Positions 8,772-17,914 are shown, counted from the first letter of the stretch. The stretch is DNA of 64,000 bases from Flavobacterium endoglycinae (GCF_017352115.1 NZ_CP071448.1:4761001-4825000), one strand, 5' to 3'. Made by a program: numbers and translations. The notes: generated by a model from the sequence alone, not told the origin.

Positions 8772-9695
8772 ATGATAAAACGATTAAAGCATAGTTTAGA
8801 ACATTTAATAGATAAAAGTTCGAGAAATAAAACTTCACAAGCAGAAGAAAATCTTTTGATGAATTTCGCTTTAAGCGAATACCAAAAAGCAGAATGGGAT
8901 GAAACTTCTATGGGAGATTCTGAAGAAATATCTAAAAATATCTATAATGGAATTCAGCTTCGAATGGAGAAGAAGAAAACCATTAAACCGTATATAAAAT
9001 ACATGGCCGCTGCCAGTATTCTTTTTCTTGTTGGATTAGGTTTTTTGTTAAAACCTCAAATTGCAGCTGAAAAGCAATTATCATTTAAAACGTCCTCGAT
9101 TCCCAAATCTATCAAATTAAGTGACGGCTCGAAAATTTATCTGGCAGCAAACTCATCATTTCAATATCCTGAAAAATTTATAGGAGATAAAAGACAAGTT
9201 ACCCTTTTAAAAGGAAATGCGTTTTTTGAAATAGCCAAGGACAAAAAACATCCTTTCATTATTACTTCGGGTGACGTAAAAACTAAAGTAGTTGGAACGT
9301 CATTTCACATTCAGATGTCGAAATCAAAATGTGAAGTTATCGTAGTTACAGGAAAAGTAAATGTGACTTCAAAAGGGAAGAGCGTTGATTTAGTTCCGAA
9401 TGAAGAAGCCTTGTTCGAATCGAACAAACTAACCAAATTAATGGCCAATAAATCATTTTTGGTAAACTGGTACACGACAGATATTACTATAAATGAAACC
9501 ACACTTAAACAGGTTATCACCATTTTACAATATAAATATGGAGTTTCATTTCAATATGATAATGAACAAGTATTAGCAACGCCGTTAACGGTATTTATAA
9601 AGAAAGACGCAACATTGGAGAATGTTTTAGAACAAATAAATTATATCACAAACCTAAAATTCAAAGTTTATGGCGAAATAGTAAAAGTGGATTAA
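8772..9695 (+). CDS. FecR-family anti-sigma factor with DUF4974 domain
   Basis: A cytoplasmic N-terminal segment is followed by one membrane helix (about residues 77-95, KYMAAASILFLVGLGFLL). The periplasmic FecR domain follows (PKSIKLSDGSKIYLAANSSF, LLKGNAFFEIAKDKKHPFII, VVGTSFHIQ). The C-terminal ~75 residues form the DUF4974 domain typical of Bacteroidota FecR proteins (ITINETTLKQVITILQYKYG to the KVYGEIVKVD end). It should hold the sigma factor encoded just upstream and read the STN domain of the SusC protein encoded just downstream. Confidence 0.92.
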   Translation: MIKRLKHSLEHLIDKSSRNKTSQAEENLLMNFALSEYQKAEWDETSMGDSEEISKNIYNGIQLRMEKKKTIKPYIKYMAAASILFLVGLGFLLKPQIAAEKQLSFKTSSIPKSIKLSDGSKIYLAANSSFQYPEKFIGDKRQVTLLKGNAFFEIAKDKKHPFIITSGDVKTKVVGTSFHIQMSKSKCEVIVVTGKVNVTSKGKSVDLVPNEEALFESNKLTKLMANKSFLVNWYTTDITINETTLKQVITILQYKYGVSFQYDNEQVLATPLTVFIKKDATLENVLEQINYITNLKFKVYGEIVKVD

Positions 9696-9765
9696 AACAA
9701 AAAAGCAGCTGCGGGAACAACTGCTCATTATCATTAAGTATCGTAAAAAACCAATAACTTAAATC

Positions 9766-12700
9766 ATGTATTTTAAACCTTCTTATTTAAATCTAAAGAG
9801 TTTATTCTTTTTAGTACTAGCGTTACTGACCATTCATAGTGGTTTTAGTAAAACTAATTCAAAGGAATCAAAAGTAAAAAATAAAATAGAAAAAGCAACT
9901 CTTGTCTCTATATTTTCAAAATTAAGTCAGCAGACGGATTATAAATTCAGTTACGGACAAGCTGTAATCAATGATAATACGACTTACACTGTAAATTACA
10001 CAGGAGAATCTGTTACCGAAATTTTGAATGAGCTTTCAAAAAAAGCGAGTTTCAACTACAATATCAGCGGAAAATTAGTTTTAATTCAGAAAACAGCAGC
10101 GCCAAAAGCGGTAAATACCAAAGCTGTTGACAAAATTAAAGTAAAAGGAAAAATTGTTGACGAAAATAAAGTGCCAATTCCTGGTGCTACTATTGTTGAA
10201 ACAGGAACTTCAAACTCAACTGTTACAAATTTCGATGGAGAATTTGAAATTACGGTTGGAGATGGAAAAACAATTGATATTTCATACATCGGATATAAAA
10301 CAAAAACACTTCCTGTTCAAAATACTTTTATGACGATTCAGCTGGAACCAAGTACAGCAGAATTAAATGAAGTTTTGGTTGTAGGTTATGGTAAACAATC
10401 TAAAAAAGACGTAACCGGTGCGGTAACACAGCTAGATGCTTCACAATTTAAGCAAGGCGTAAGTATCTCTCCAGATAACTTAATTCAGGGAAAAGTAGCC
10501 GGTGTTCGTGTAGTAAGTACAAGTGGTGAGCCAGGAGCAGGAGTAAATGTAACGATTAGAGGAGTTGGATCTATTAGAAGCGGAAGTACACCTTTATTTG
10601 TTGTAGATGGTGTGCCGTTGTCAAATGACGATGTGAGTCCTTCTGGATCAAATGTTGGTTTTGGTAGTTCTGCTGCTAAAAATCCATTAAACTTTTTAAA
10701 TAACAGCGATATCGAATCTATTACCGTTTTAAAAGATGCATCTGCATCTGCAATTTACGGAGCAAGAGGTTCGAATGGAGTTGTTTTGGTAACCACTAAA
10801 AAAGGAGCAAAAGGAGACGGAACGTTAACTTTTGATTCATCTTTAGGAATTTCGACTGTAGCACACAAATTAGATGTTTTAAGTGCTGACGAATATAGAA
10901 AAGCAATTAAAGATCCAGCTTTTGACCACGGTGGAAATACAGATTGGCAAGATGTCATTTTTAGACAAGCTGTTACAAAAAGCAATGCTTTGGCTTTTTC
11001 TAAACAAACAGAATCAGGAAACTACTATGCATCTGTATCGCAGTTAGATCAAGAAGGTATTGTTAGAAACAGCAACTTTAAACGTTTAACGGGAAGAATT
11101 AATGCAGCTGAATCATTTTTAGACAATAAACGTTTAAAATTAAAATTTAACCTTACTGCCAGCGAAACGAAAGACGACGGAGTTCCAACAAGTGATGACG
11201 GAGGTTCTAACGGACAATTATTAGTTCACACTTTAATGGCTAACCCAACGAGATCTGTTTTTGATGCTAATGGAAATTACACCAACTTTAATATGAATGC
11301 GCATTACAATCCAGCGTATTTATTAAGTATCTACGAAGATCAAACACGTACGTTAAGAGTTTTAGGAAATTTTGAAGCTTCTTTAAGAATCTTCAACGGA
11401 TTAGAATACAAATTAAACCTTGGTATCGACCGTTCTTCTGCAGAAAGAAACACTACTATTTTTCCAAACTTAACCGATTTAAATCCAAAAGGAAGATACG
11501 TACAAAATAATCTTGATTCTAAAAATGCATTGGTTGAGCATTACTTAACGTACAATGTTACTTTAGACAAACACAAAATTGAAGCTCTTGGTGGATTTTC
11601 ATACCAAAAATTTGAAAGATCAGGAACTAGTTTTAATATTGACGGAATTGCGAATCAAGGTGTTGGTGTAAAACCATCAATCAATCCAGGTTTTGCAGGA
11701 ACACAATCAGGAACAGTTGGTTATGCTCAAGAAAATGAGCTTCAATCATACTTCGGAAGATTAAATTATACTTTTAACGACAAATACCTTTTAACAGCTT
11801 CGATGAGAGCTGACGGTTCTACTCGTTTTGGAGAAAATAATAAATACGGTTATTTCCCTTCTTTCGCTTTAGGATGGAATGTTTCTAAAGAAAGTTTCTT
11901 AGAAAATGTTGAAGCAATCAGCAACTTAAAATTAAGATTAAGCTGGGGACAAACAGGAAATCAGGAAGTACAAAACAAGCTTACTAAAGCAAGTTACTCT
12001 TTATCTGGAGCAGACGGATATTATTTATATGATGATTTGAATTTAGTAAATGGTGTTTCGGTAAACAGAACTGCAAACCCAGATTTGAAATGGGAAGTTG
12101 TTACACAATACAACGTAGGTGCTGATTTTAGTTTATGGAATGATAAATTATACGGAACTGTAGATTATTTCAATAAAACAACTACAGACGCGATCTTGAA
12201 TATTCCATCTTCACCTTTAAGCCCAACTACAACGGTTTGGACCAATATTGATCAAGGTAAAATCATCAACAAAGGTTTTGAAATTATGTTAGGTTCTAAA
12301 ATCGTTGATACAAAAGATTTTACATGGAGTGTTGATGCAAACGGTGCAACTTTAAATAACAAGATTGAAGATCTTCCAGTTTCAGAAATACTTACAGGTA
12401 CAATTTCAGGTCCTGGACAATCTGGTGTAAATGCTAATATTTACAAGAGCGGTTATGCAGCAGGTTCATTCTATTTGTTAGAACATATTGGATTTGACAG
12501 TAAAGGAGCTAATATCTTTAAAGATCAAAATGGCGACGGTAAAATCGACAACAGCGACAGAATTATTATCGAAGGTGCTTTACCAACTTTTTACTATGGT
12601 TTAAACAGTGATATGAGATACAAAAACTTCTCATTTTCATTCTCAATCATTGGTCAGACTGGAGGTTATTTATTGAATAATACGGGTTTAAACGCATTAA

Positions 12701-13050
12701 ACATAAACAACTTGGCATCAGACAGAAACGTTGCTACAGGATATTATGAATCAGGTGCAAACCCAACAAACTCACCAATTTTATCGACACTTTTCTTAGA
12801 AAAATCTGATTTCATTCGATTAAATACAGCTCGTATTGGTTACAATTTTGATTTAAAAGGTGTAAACTGGATCAACGGATTAACACTTTATGTAACAGGA
12901 AGCAACCTGCTTACGATCACAAATTATACAGGATACGATCCGTTAATCAATAGTCCAAAAGCAAACGGAGGAAACCAATCTATTGGTATCGATTATGCAA
13001 GTTATCCAACTTCCAGAACAATCAGTTTCGGAGCAACTTTAAAATTATAA
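9766..13050 (+). CDS. SusC/RagA-type TonB-dependent outer-membrane receptor with N-terminal STN domain
   Basis: The 1094-residue product has a signal peptide (LFFLVLALLTIHSGFSK), then an STN signalling domain (~40-110; ATLVSIFSKLSQQTDYKFSY), a carboxypeptidase-regulatory-like beta-sandwich (~125-200; GKIVDENKVPIPGATIVETG) and a plug (VVGYGKQSKKDVTGAV, ITVLKDASASAIYGARGSNG). A long barrel follows and ends in SFGATLKL. The STN domain shows that it signals to FecR as well as transporting ligand. The SusD gene starts 5 bases after its stop, so the two are co-transcribed and should form the outer-membrane transporter. The ligand cannot be read from the sequence. Confidence 0.95.
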   Translation: MYFKPSYLNLKSLFFLVLALLTIHSGFSKTNSKESKVKNKIEKATLVSIFSKLSQQTDYKFSYGQAVINDNTTYTVNYTGESVTEILNELSKKASFNYNISGKLVLIQKTAAPKAVNTKAVDKIKVKGKIVDENKVPIPGATIVETGTSNSTVTNFDGEFEITVGDGKTIDISYIGYKTKTLPVQNTFMTIQLEPSTAELNEVLVVGYGKQSKKDVTGAVTQLDASQFKQGVSISPDNLIQGKVAGVRVVSTSGEPGAGVNVTIRGVGSIRSGSTPLFVVDGVPLSNDDVSPSGSNVGFGSSAAKNPLNFLNNSDIESITVLKDASASAIYGARGSNGVVLVTTKKGAKGDGTLTFDSSLGISTVAHKLDVLSADEYRKAIKDPAFDHGGNTDWQDVIFRQAVTKSNALAFSKQTESGNYYASVSQLDQEGIVRNSNFKRLTGRINAAESFLDNKRLKLKFNLTASETKDDGVPTSDDGGSNGQLLVHTLMANPTRSVFDANGNYTNFNMNAHYNPAYLLSIYEDQTRTLRVLGNFEASLRIFNGLEYKLNLGIDRSSAERNTTIFPNLTDLNPKGRYVQNNLDSKNALVEHYLTYNVTLDKHKIEALGGFSYQKFERSGTSFNIDGIANQGVGVKPSINPGFAGTQSGTVGYAQENELQSYFGRLNYTFNDKYLLTASMRADGSTRFGENNKYGYFPSFALGWNVSKESFLENVEAISNLKLRLSWGQTGNQEVQNKLTKASYSLSGADGYYLYDDLNLVNGVSVNRTANPDLKWEVVTQYNVGADFSLWNDKLYGTVDYFNKTTTDAILNIPSSPLSPTTTVWTNIDQGKIINKGFEIMLGSKIVDTKDFTWSVDANGATLNNKIEDLPVSEILTGTISGPGQSGVNANIYKSGYAAGSFYLLEHIGFDSKGANIFKDQNGDGKIDNSDRIIIEGALPTFYYGLNSDMRYKNFSFSFSIIGQTGGYLLNNTGLNALNINNLASDRNVATGYYESGANPTNSPILSTLFLEKSDFIRLNTARIGYNFDLKGVNWINGLTLYVTGSNLLTITNYTGYDPLINSPKANGGNQSIGIDYASYPTSRTISFGATLKL

Positions 13051-13055
13051 ATCAC

Positions 13056-14816
13056 ATGAAGACAAAGACATTAAGCATAAAAATTTTAACTCTATTCTCT
13101 TTTATTTTTCTCTTAAGCAGCTGTACCGATTTGGATGAAGTTGTTTTGGATGAAGTTTTAGGAAGTGATGCTTCAGATCCGGCAGGTTCGCTTGCAGCAG
13201 CATATGACAGACTTGGAGACGGAACTTTTACAGATCACGGAGCTGTTTTTGCCATGCAGGAATATACTACTGATGAGGCTATTTTACCCACTCGTGGAAG
13301 CGATTGGGGTGATGGCGGAAAATGGAGAGATATGCACGAATTTACATGGAGCTCAAGTAATGCTATTATAGTAAACAATTGGGATTTGCTGACAAACGGA
13401 ATTACACGTTCGCTGACTGCAATTCAATCAGCAGAGCAGACTACTTTTGCTGAAAAGAAATTATTTCTTGCAGAAGCAAAAGCACTTTTAGCTTTTTACA
13501 CCTACACTACTTTAGATTTATACGGACAAGCTCCTTACAGAGATCCTATGAATCCTAAAGCACCATTGGAAATTTTAAAAGCAGATACTCAAATTGACAA
13601 ATTAATTACCGATGTAGAAGCTTTAATACCCGATTTGGCTGATATTGGTACGCAACGTACACACCACGGAAGATTTACAAAACAAGCCGCTTATGCTTTT
13701 TTAAGTAACATGTATTTGAATCGTGCAGTATTAAAAGATCGTTACAATGTGAATTCAAACTTCAATTTTAATGAACCAGCTGTATCGGGTACAGGAACAG
13801 ATATGGATCGGGTGATTTATTACACATCTTTATTGATCGATTCAGAAAAATTCAGTTTAGAAAGCGATTATTTCAAAAACTTTGCGAGGGATAATAACAA
13901 CGGTAAAGAACTTATTTTTGCGATTTCTCAAAAAATAGACTACATCCGTAACGGTTCAAACAGCTTTGCTTACGTTTGTATGGAGCGTAACCAAAGAACA
14001 TCTGCTGCAAACAGAGGAACAAACGCGGCTTGTACCACTCCAGAATTCTATGCGACTTGGGACGGCAACCACGATGACCCAAGATTTGAACAACATTATC
14101 AATATGCTGATGGTACATGGTTTATGAACGACGGAACAGATGTAAGCGTACCTGCAACAGATATCGTACCTAAAAGCGCTAATTTACCTTGGTTCCACTT
14201 CAACAGAGGAATTCAGGCTGGACTTCAGTACGGACCAATTTTATTGGCTTCGGGATCTCTGGAAATGATTGGCAACCGTATTAAAGTTTCTCCTTTATAC
14301 ATGGAAAAAAGTACGACTACAAGAATGAATTTCACACCAACATTGACATTTGCAGATCCAACAAAATCTGTTTTTGCTCAAAACGAAATCAATCAAGGAG
14401 CACGTGTATTCAAATACGAATTCGATCCAGAAGGAGGAAACGGTAACAGTAACGTTGATATTCCGTTATTCCGTTTAGGAGGAATTTACGCGATGAGAGC
14501 TGAAGCACTTTTCAGAAAAGGAAGTACAGGCGCAGCAATGGACGATTTAAACAAACTGCGTACGAGCAGAAAAAGAGAATCTTTATTTGCAAATGCTCCA
14601 GGAAAAGCACTTACTTCTCTAGACGCAGCACAGTTATATAAAGAATTAGGATTTGAGTTATACTGGGAATTACAAAGAAGACCAGAAAGCATCCGTTTTG
14701 GAAAATATGATCTTGCTGGAACTGCAAAAGCGGCTTCTCAACCTTTTAGAAGAGTATTCCCAATTCCACAGACTGTTATTGACCAAAAAGTCTTTAAACA
14801 GAATCAAGGATATTAA
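13056..14816 (+). CDS. SusD/RagB-family nutrient-binding lipoprotein
   Basis: The 586-residue product starts with a lipoprotein signal (FSFIFLLSSC, acylated Cys C23). It shows the SusD layout: a helical TPR-like N half (AEAKALLAFYTYTTLDLYGQ), a variable middle, and a C-terminal region with YAMRAEALFRKG, LNKLRTSRKRE, ELGFELYWELQRRPESIRFG and a PIPQTVID motif near the end. It would sit as a lid over the SusC barrel and capture the ligand outside the cell. The last gene of this operon is followed by a terminator. Confidence 0.95.
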   Translation: MKTKTLSIKILTLFSFIFLLSSCTDLDEVVLDEVLGSDASDPAGSLAAAYDRLGDGTFTDHGAVFAMQEYTTDEAILPTRGSDWGDGGKWRDMHEFTWSSSNAIIVNNWDLLTNGITRSLTAIQSAEQTTFAEKKLFLAEAKALLAFYTYTTLDLYGQAPYRDPMNPKAPLEILKADTQIDKLITDVEALIPDLADIGTQRTHHGRFTKQAAYAFLSNMYLNRAVLKDRYNVNSNFNFNEPAVSGTGTDMDRVIYYTSLLIDSEKFSLESDYFKNFARDNNNGKELIFAISQKIDYIRNGSNSFAYVCMERNQRTSAANRGTNAACTTPEFYATWDGNHDDPRFEQHYQYADGTWFMNDGTDVSVPATDIVPKSANLPWFHFNRGIQAGLQYGPILLASGSLEMIGNRIKVSPLYMEKSTTTRMNFTPTLTFADPTKSVFAQNEINQGARVFKYEFDPEGGNGNSNVDIPLFRLGGIYAMRAEALFRKGSTGAAMDDLNKLRTSRKRESLFANAPGKALTSLDAAQLYKELGFELYWELQRRPESIRFGKYDLAGTAKAASQPFRRVFPIPQTVIDQKVFKQNQGY

Positions 14817-14848
14817 AAGTTTGTGTTAGTTTATTTTTTATTTTTTGT

Positions 14849-14883
14849 AAAAAGCCTGTCTCCAAAAGAGCAGGCTTTTTCTC
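14849..14883 (+). terminator. Rho-independent terminator after the SusD gene
   Basis: The stem AAAAAGCCTG (14849-14858) pairs with CAGGCTTTTT (14871-14880) around a 12-base loop. It ends the sigma factor/FecR/susCD transcript. Confidence 0.85.
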
Positions 14884-14998
14884 TTGAAAAAGTCTTTAGG
14901 CTTTTTATTCATTTTTGTCCCTTTACACCTCAGTACCTTAGCTCCTTAAAATATAATATTCAATTGGATAAATGTAAGATTTAGCTATCGTTTAGTCG

Positions 14999-15006
14999 TA
15001 TATTTG
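14999..15006 (+). promoter_or_regulatory. Candidate Bacteroidota -7 box upstream of the SpoIIAA-like gene
   Basis: TATATTTG matches the TAnnTTTG -7 consensus and would give a leader of about 75 bases. No convincing -33 TTG was seen at the usual spacing, so this is a partial match. Confidence 0.35.
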
Positions 15007-15086
15007 ATGTGCATTTTTAAAGTCTAAATAATTGGCTTTCAAAATGATAATAACGATTAAATTAACTCAAAAAAAAGTATGAAATT

Positions 15087-15461
15087 ATGATACATCAAAT
15101 TGACACTACCGATAATATTGTAGCATTTAGAGCCTTAGCAGAAGTAACAAAAGACGATTTTCTAGCGGTTGTAGTTCCTGCCGTAGAACATTTGGTAAAA
15201 CAAACAAACGAAATCAATTTTTTGCTGGTATTAGATACAGATATTAAAAACTTTACAGCAGGAGCGTGGCTGCAGGATGCACTTTTGGGACTTAAACATT
15301 TAGGAAAATGGAACAGAGCAGCAATTGTTTCAGATTCAGATGATATTATTTCGTTTACCAACGGATTTAGCTATATCGTTCCGGGAGAATTCCACGGATT
15401 TAAAAAAGAAGCTTTCAATAAGGCACTTAACTGGGTTGAAGGAAATATTAACCTGGCTTGA
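15087..15461 (+). CDS. SpoIIAA-like (STAS-fold) protein
   Basis: The 124-residue product matches the SpoIIAA-like/DUF3478 family in length and pattern. An early alternating strand (NIVAFRALAEVTKDDF) is followed by a hydrophobic strand with acidic turn (NFLLVLDTDIKNFTAG), then a KWNRAAIVSD strand and a C-terminal helix ending ALNWVEGN. No signal peptide or membrane segment is visible, so it is likely cytoplasmic. The family is often linked to anti-anti-sigma-like folds, but no partner kinase or sigma factor lies next to it. It appears monocistronic. Confidence 0.8.
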   Translation: MIHQIDTTDNIVAFRALAEVTKDDFLAVVVPAVEHLVKQTNEINFLLVLDTDIKNFTAGAWLQDALLGLKHLGKWNRAAIVSDSDDIISFTNGFSYIVPGEFHGFKKEAFNKALNWVEGNINLA

Positions 15462-15588
15462 ATACGCAAATTAGAAAGTCTGGCACGCGGAAATATTGAT
15501 TTAAAGTCATTCCTGCTTTGGGAAAAAGAAGGCAATTAATTTAAAATTTTCACGATGCTGTTTTCTAAAACTCAGCATTTATACAAAA

Positions 15589-15628
15589 CAAAAATCCCGT
15601 TAAGAATAAACTTAACGGGATTTTTTAT
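15589..15628. terminator. Bidirectional terminator between convergent genes
   Basis: A perfect stem, AAAATCCCGTTAAG (15591-15604) with CTTAACGGGATTTT (15611-15624), encloses a 6-base loop and has A and T runs on both sides. It can serve the SpoIIAA-like gene and the opposing three-gene unit. Confidence 0.85.
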
Positions 15629-15648
15629 GATTTAATTTTAGAGACTGC

Positions 15649-15870
15649 TTACTTCGCTAGTTTTTTGTAAACTGCTGCAGATAATAATGGTAATGCAAGA
15701 CCTCCTACAACAGCAGCTGTTTTAGCATGTCCTGCTTTTTTTAAAACGGCACCAATTAATAGTGAACCAAATCCAGCGCAAGCTAGTTGTTTTACACTAA
15801 GTTTTGATGTGCTATCTTCAATAGGTTTGATTCCGTGTAATAGAGGGTCTATGAAATTTAAATTTTCCAT
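15649..15870 (-). CDS. Small membrane protein of unknown function
   Basis: The 73-residue product has two hydrophobic stretches (LACAGFGSLLIGAVL and TAAVVGGLALPLLSAAVY) separated by the charged hinge KKAGHAK. A helical hairpin in the inner membrane is likely. The N-terminus is polar and there is no signal peptide. It is the last gene of a three-gene minus-strand unit, 13 bases after the previous stop. The family was not recognised. Confidence 0.65.
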   Translation of the reverse strand: MENLNFIDPLLHGIKPIEDSTSKLSVKQLACAGFGSLLIGAVLKKAGHAKTAAVVGGLALPLLSAAVYKKLAK

Positions 15871-15883
15871 GATTGTTAATTAT

Positions 15884-16306
15884 TTAGTTAAACGTATTTT
15901 TATTTGTGTTGATAGTATTCTTTTCATTGTCTGTTTCCGTCTCAATTTTTTCAATTTCGACTTTTTCTTTTTTAATTGCTTGTCGAAGAAGTGCAAAAAG
16001 GCTCATATAAATATTCGCCATAAATACCAGCGAAAATCCCGCCAAAATGTATCCGCGCCAATCGTTTAACAAAAGTTTATAATCGCAGAGTATCAAAAAT
16101 GCTATTGTAACATAATGGCTGAAACAATATTCGCAGGTCAGCAGATAAAAAAACTTTCGAGACAAAATGTACTTGTCGTTTTTAGAATGTCTGACACACC
16201 ATTCGTGCGGCTCTCTAAAAATCTCTTCGTGCGTTACTGTCCAGCTGATACAGGCAATTGGAACAGCCAATACAAAAAGCCAGATAATTTGAACTCCTAT
16301 ATCCAT
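15884..16306 (-). CDS. Predicted three-helix membrane protein with CxxC-S-H motif, unknown function
   Basis: The 140-residue product has hydrophobic segments at about 5-25, 65-82 and 87-108 and an acidic/Lys-rich tail (VEIEKIETETDNEK). Between helices it carries LTCEYCFSHYVTI. That motif resembles the TCxFCxxF/Y-type sequence of DUF1360-like membrane proteins and could bind metal or form a disulfide. It lies 20 bases downstream of the acidic protein gene and 13 bases upstream of the small membrane protein gene, so the three probably share a transcript. The family assignment is tentative. Confidence 0.6.
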   Translation of the reverse strand: MDIGVQIIWLFVLAVPIACISWTVTHEEIFREPHEWCVRHSKNDKYILSRKFFYLLTCEYCFSHYVTIAFLILCDYKLLLNDWRGYILAGFSLVFMANIYMSLFALLRQAIKKEKVEIEKIETETDNEKNTINTNKNTFN

Positions 16307-16326
16307 AAAACAATTTCTTGAAACGG

Positions 16327-16821
16327 TTATTCTCTCGGATGATTTTCAGGATAATGTTCGGCATCAAAATCATCAAGTTCTTCGTCATCATCCAGATCGC
16401 TGTGTTTTTCTGAGTCAGATTCACTTTTATCATCCAAATCAGGATCATAATCCTCGTTTAAATCGTCTTCGGTGTCATCATTTGTAATGGCATCGTCTTC
16501 ATTTACCACTCGTTCCTGATTCGGGATATTTTCAGATCTAACATTTGTGTTGGTTTCAAAATCACCTTGCGGATGATGCGGATCTTCTATAAACTCTTCC
16601 TGATATTGATACGGATCTTCATCTCGAGCATAATTGTCGTTATCAATAATCGTATTTTGATCAATATAATCAGGATCGCTTTCGCCAAATTCCCGATTGT
16701 CATGTTTTTTTACATCTTGTTTGAATTGATCTTCATTAGAATAAGTACCATCAACAAGAGTATTTTGGTCGATATAATCAGGATCAAACTGACCATATTC
16801 ATGGTTGTGCTGCTTTTCCAT
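16327..16821 (-). CDS. Highly acidic, internally repeated hypothetical protein
   Basis: The 164-residue product is very rich in Asp/Glu, has few hydrophobic residues and no Cys, and is probably disordered. The N-terminal half holds a duplicated unit: FDPDYIDQNTLVDG and then ESDPDYIDQNTIIDN, each preceded by an HxxE(Y/F)G segment. The C-terminal half is almost wholly acidic and ends in HYPENHPRE. It is the first gene of a three-gene minus-strand unit whose other members are small membrane proteins. No function is known to me. The repeat and consistent codon use make it a credible gene rather than a chance frame. Confidence 0.65.
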   Translation of the reverse strand: MEKQHNHEYGQFDPDYIDQNTLVDGTYSNEDQFKQDVKKHDNREFGESDPDYIDQNTIIDNDNYARDEDPYQYQEEFIEDPHHPQGDFETNTNVRSENIPNQERVVNEDDAITNDDTEDDLNEDYDPDLDDKSESDSEKHSDLDDDEELDDFDAEHYPENHPRE

Positions 16822-16903
16822 AATGTTTATATTTTGGGTTGATAATTATTGTCTATTCTGGAATATTCTTCCTTTAGCTTTCATTTAAAAAATTTGTATT
16901 TTA

Positions 16904-16911
16904 CAAATTTA
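16904..16911 (-). promoter_or_regulatory. Candidate -7 box for the acidic-protein operon
   Basis: On the minus strand the bases read TAAATTTG, a match to TAnnTTTG, about 83 bases before the start codon at 16821. It overlaps a 9-bp dyad (16890-16898 with 16902-16910), which could be an operator. No clear -33 element was found. Confidence 0.35.
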
Positions 16912-17027
16912 CCAAGCCTATACAAGGAAGTCCTTACACGAATATTTAATATAGTTGCATAATTAACAGTTATTTAAAATGTAAGAGTTGTAAGAAATGA
17001 TATAAGCAGTAATGAGTAGAAAGATTT

Positions 17028-17035
17028 TATTTTTG
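17028..17035 (+). promoter_or_regulatory. Candidate -7 box upstream of the PncC-like gene
   Basis: TATTTTTG matches the TAnnTTTG -7 consensus 31 bases before the ATG. No -33 box is obvious. Confidence 0.35.
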
Positions 17036-17066
17036 AATACAAAAATGCAGTTAAAATGAAATCAAT

Positions 17067-17543
17067 ATGGCATCTGAAAAAGTAACGGCCTGTTGTGAGG
17101 CTTTAATCGAAAAAAATCTGACGATAGCATTTGCAGAAAGTGCTTCAGCCGGAAAAATGTGTTATGAATTCTCGACAGTTTTTAATTCGGGAAGGATTTT
17201 AATAGGAGGAATAACCTGCTATCATATTTCAATGAAAGAAGATTTGCTTCACATTCCTTGGGGCACTATTGAACAGTATAGCGCAGAATCTGCAGAAGTC
17301 ACCAAACTCATGGCGCAAAATTTTCATAAATACATCAATTCAGATATCTGCGTAGCCTTAACCGGACTTACTACTCCGGGCGGAAGCGAAAGCGAATCCA
17401 AACCCGTAGGAACCATTTTTATACACATTATTATCTCAGACAAAGAAATCGCCAAACGTTTCGAATTTGATGGAGACGCAGAAAGTATCGTAAACCAAGC
17501 AATCGATACTGTTGCAGATTTGATTTTGAAAGAGCTAAATTAA
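17067..17543 (+). CDS. pncC: CinA C-terminal-domain protein (NMN amidohydrolase, PncC-like)
   Basis: The 158-residue product is a stand-alone CinA C-terminal domain. It carries the hallmark start LTIAFAESASAGKMCYEFS, the GGITCYHISMKEDLL strand-loop, SAESAEVTKLMA and the glycine-rich core ALTGLTTPGGSESESKPVGT. Known members deamidate nicotinamide mononucleotide in pyridine nucleotide recycling. The N-terminal MoCF-like domain of full CinA is absent, which is common. Several small residues of the canonical TGxAGPxG core are changed (TGLTTPGG), so activity should be checked. It is monocistronic and cytoplasmic. Confidence 0.85.
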   Translation: MASEKVTACCEALIEKNLTIAFAESASAGKMCYEFSTVFNSGRILIGGITCYHISMKEDLLHIPWGTIEQYSAESAEVTKLMAQNFHKYINSDICVALTGLTTPGGSESESKPVGTIFIHIIISDKEIAKRFEFDGDAESIVNQAIDTVADLILKELN

Positions 17544-17914
17544 TAGTTACCGCCATACAAATGGCTTATTTATCAATTTCCCTGAAAAACAAATATTTCC
17601 ACGCTTAATTTAAAATGTTCCGCTAGGAACAATTCATCGGTAGAATCCGTGTAAAGTTTTTGTATTTACGTTCCATAGGAACGATTGATTAAGGACAATC
17701 AATATGCAAATCAAACGTCCCTAAGGGACGATCTGAAGAGCGGGAAAACTTTTTTACCAACGAGATGTTCCTAGCGGAACATTTTTTAATTCGCTTTAAT
17801 AGAATTATTTTACTAAACAACTAATAACCTTAATTTATTGTTTTTATACTTTTTAGGGATGTTTTAAAATATTTCTATAAAATATATTTGTTTTTAATTT
17901 TTAAAATTGAATTA
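17544..17914. repeat. Intergenic region with nested GTTCC/GGAAC palindromes
   Basis: This 371-base gap holds an outer 18-bp perfect inverted pair, AATGTTCCGCTAGGAACA (17614-17631) and TGTTCCTAGCGGAACATT (17766-17783). Inside it are CGTTCCATAGGAACG (~17668-17682) and CGTCCCTAAGGGACG (~17723-17737), plus a GGTAGAA word shared with the array at 4.2-4.5 kb. No gene is apparent. Confidence 0.8.
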
